Assembly: GCA_030682505.1 (NCBI GenBank)
Contig: JAUXOH010000174.1
Location: 1 to 6,459 of the forward strand
DNA: 6,459 nucleotides
Reading direction: 5' to 3'
Source: Candidatus Didemnitutus sp.
GTDB taxonomy: Bacteria; Verrucomicrobiota; Verrucomicrobiia; Opitutales; Opitutaceae
Position numbers and translations under genes: made by a program
Shown here: one piece after another, positions 5,407-6,459 of the stretch
Position numbering within the stretch: the first letter of the stretch is position 1
Layout of the letters: each line of letters starts with the position of its first letter
The notes under the pieces: model-generated
Database searches by the model: none
Told to the model about the DNA's origin: nothing
Seen by the model: only the letters and a program-made list of their open reading frames with translations

Positions 5407-6267
5407 GTGTCCTACTGTGCCGTGCTCCCCCGTCTCCTTTCCCTTCTTGCTCTGGCGATGACGCTGGCGCTGCCCGCCTGGGGTTCCGAATCGCTGGCGG
5501 AAAAATCGCTGCGCGAAACCGTGGCGCGTGAGCGCGACCTGTTCGCCCGCGCCGAGGCGGAGGGCGAGCACCTCGATGACGCGAGATTCGTGGGCGACGC
5601 CAAGGCGGTTGCCGGCAGCTACGACGTGTTGATTCAGAAGAACCCGACCTTCGCCCCGGCCTTCGTCGCCTACGGGATGTTTTTGGGCAAGATCGACATG
5701 AACCGCGCGGCGGTCGCCATGTTCCTCCGGGCCAACAAACTCGATCCGCACATTCCGCTGGTCAAGAATCAGCTGGCGAAGCACCTCGCCGAGGACGGCA
5801 AGCCCCTGGAGGCGCTGCCCTATTTGCTGGCGGCAATCGATCTGGCGCCGGGCGAGCCGCTTTACCACCTGCATCTCGCCTCGCTGTTGCTGGCGGGGCG
5901 CGACGATTTCATCCTGAGCGGCGAGTGGACGCGGGTCGCCCTCGACCAGGCGATGCTGGAGGCTTTCCAGCGCGGAGCGGATCTGGCCGCCGGGGACTTC
6001 TCCTATGCCTACCAGCACGCGAAGGCTTATTATGAAGTCGAGCCGCCGCGCTGGGAGGAAGCCCTCGGCGTGTGGGAAAAGCTCGGCGCCCGGGCCGCCA
6101 CGACCTCGACCAAGCAACTCGTGAAGCTGCACCGTGCCAATGTTCTGGTGCAGCTTGATCGGATCGTTGAGGCGCGGGCGTTGCTGGATGAGGTGACGGA
6201 CCTGCAGCTCATGGGAGAGAAAAAGCCGGTGCTCGAGGCCATCGCGGCCAAGCGGCCGACCCAATAG
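5407..6267 (+). CDS. Exported tetratricopeptide-repeat protein
   Basis: From GTG 5407 this is a 286-residue protein with an N-terminal signal peptide: a short basic n-region (LPR, 7-9), a hydrophobic core LLSLLALAMTLALPAW (10-25), and a likely signal peptidase I site after A-W-G (26). The mature part is helical with degenerate TPR units: about 66-115 (pairs such as AFVAYGMFLGKIDMNRAAVAMF), 116-149 (LAKHLAEDGKPLEALPYLLAAIDLAP), 150-163, 196-229, and 237-268 (LHRANVLVQLDRIVEARALLDEV). TPR arrays bind other proteins, so a periplasmic scaffolding role is plausible, but no specific partner or enzyme domain is visible. The start is uncertain. GTG 5407 or GTG 5422 places the hydrophobic segment correctly. 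ATG 5353, preceded by GGGA, would add 18 residues ahead of it, including acidic ones atypical of a signal n-region. It is divergent from the YqeY-like gene and is followed by a stem-loop. Confidence 0.82.
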   Translation: MSYCAVLPRLLSLLALAMTLALPAWGSESLAEKSLRETVARERDLFARAEAEGEHLDDARFVGDAKAVAGSYDVLIQKNPTFAPAFVAYGMFLGKIDMNRAAVAMFLRANKLDPHIPLVKNQLAKHLAEDGKPLEALPYLLAAIDLAPGEPLYHLHLASLLLAGRDDFILSGEWTRVALDQAMLEAFQRGADLAAGDFSYAYQHAKAYYEVEPPRWEEALGVWEKLGARAATTSTKQLVKLHRANVLVQLDRIVEARALLDEVTDLQLMGEKKPVLEAIAAKRPTQ

Positions 6268-6269
6268 GG

Positions 6270-6290
6270 CGGCCGGGGGTCGCCCGGCCG
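6270..6290 (+). terminator. GC-rich stem-loop after the TPR gene (weak terminator candidate)
   Basis: CGGCCGGG (6270-6277) pairs with CCCGGCCG (6283-6290) in a perfect 8-bp all-GC stem with a 5-base loop, starting three bases after the TPR stop codon. No T-tract follows, so it does not meet the intrinsic terminator pattern. It may stabilise the 3' end of the mRNA or act with Rho. The symmetric stem would form on either strand. Confidence 0.4.
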
Positions 6291-6346
6291 GCGACGCGGA
6301 ACCGTCAGCGCTTGCGCACCTTCGCGCAGGCTGCAAATTTCCCCTT

Positions 6347-6459
6347 ATGGATGTAGTCAAACAGCTCGAACGAATTTTCGGACGCTATGCGATTCCGAAC
6401 CTTTCGCTCTACCTGGTGATCGGACAGGTCTTTTTCTGGAGCGTCTCGTTTCTCGGATT
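6347..6459 (+). CDS. Membrane protein, N-terminal fragment (possibly rhomboid-family)
   Basis: The frame starts at ATG 6347 and runs off the right edge after 37 complete codons: a charged amphipathic start (MDVVKQLERIFGRYAIPN) followed by a hydrophobic segment (LSLYLVIGQVFFWSVSFLG) that looks like a first transmembrane helix. The lack of a cleavage-type boundary suggests an uncleaved membrane anchor. The start resembles what I recall of membrane proteins annotated as rhomboid-like, but the Gly-x-Ser and His motifs that would prove it lie beyond the window, so the family call is weak. It is 79 bases downstream of the TPR gene on the same strand, with a stem-loop between, and could be transcribed with it or separately. 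Confidence 0.6.
   Translation, partial: MDVVKQLERIFGRYAIPNLSLYLVIGQVFFWSVSFLG

Noticed and set aside
5281..6360. Upstream extension of the YqeY-like frame (to 509 codons)
   Set aside because: The extension is antisense to the TPR gene and has no family resemblance; the YqeY family is about 150 residues and starts at 5280.

Overview
This is a GC-rich bacterial window dominated by the promoter-proximal half of a histidine biosynthesis operon read on the minus strand. In transcription order it holds a histidine leader peptide (hisL), an attenuator terminator, hisG, hisD, hisC, a bifunctional hisB, and the first 76 codons of hisH, which runs off the left edge. The genes are packed with 4-, 8- and 1-base overlaps, apart from a 10-base gap between hisG and hisD. 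The protein types (long-form HisG, phosphatase-dehydratase HisB) and the order hisL-G-D-C-B-H match the enterobacterial his operon.

Upstream of the operon on the same strand lies a YqeY/GatB-like gene (4831-5280). It is separated from the leader peptide start by 90 bases. Between the leader peptide and hisG is about 130 bases of leader RNA with a perfect 8-bp hairpin at the leader stop codon, a 7-bp GC-rich terminator hairpin with a U-rich tail, and several competing pairings. This is the signature of ribosome-mediated transcription attenuation: scarce charged His-tRNA should stall a ribosome on five consecutive His codons and favour read-through into hisG.

The right part is on the plus strand. 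It contains a probably exported tetratricopeptide-repeat protein (about 5407-6267), diverging from the YqeY gene across a short region with an imperfect dyad. Then comes the start of a membrane protein (6347 to the window end). A strong stem-loop without a U-tract sits between these two.

The host cannot be fixed from this window alone. High GC, weak or absent Shine-Dalgarno sequences, and non-enteric neighbours (YqeY, TPR protein, membrane protein) argue against a typical enteric. A verrucomicrobial host (Opitutales-like) is my tentative guess. If correct, a fully enteric-style attenuated his operon there is the notable feature of the window. No CRISPR array, tRNA, rRNA, insertion sequence or defence system was seen.
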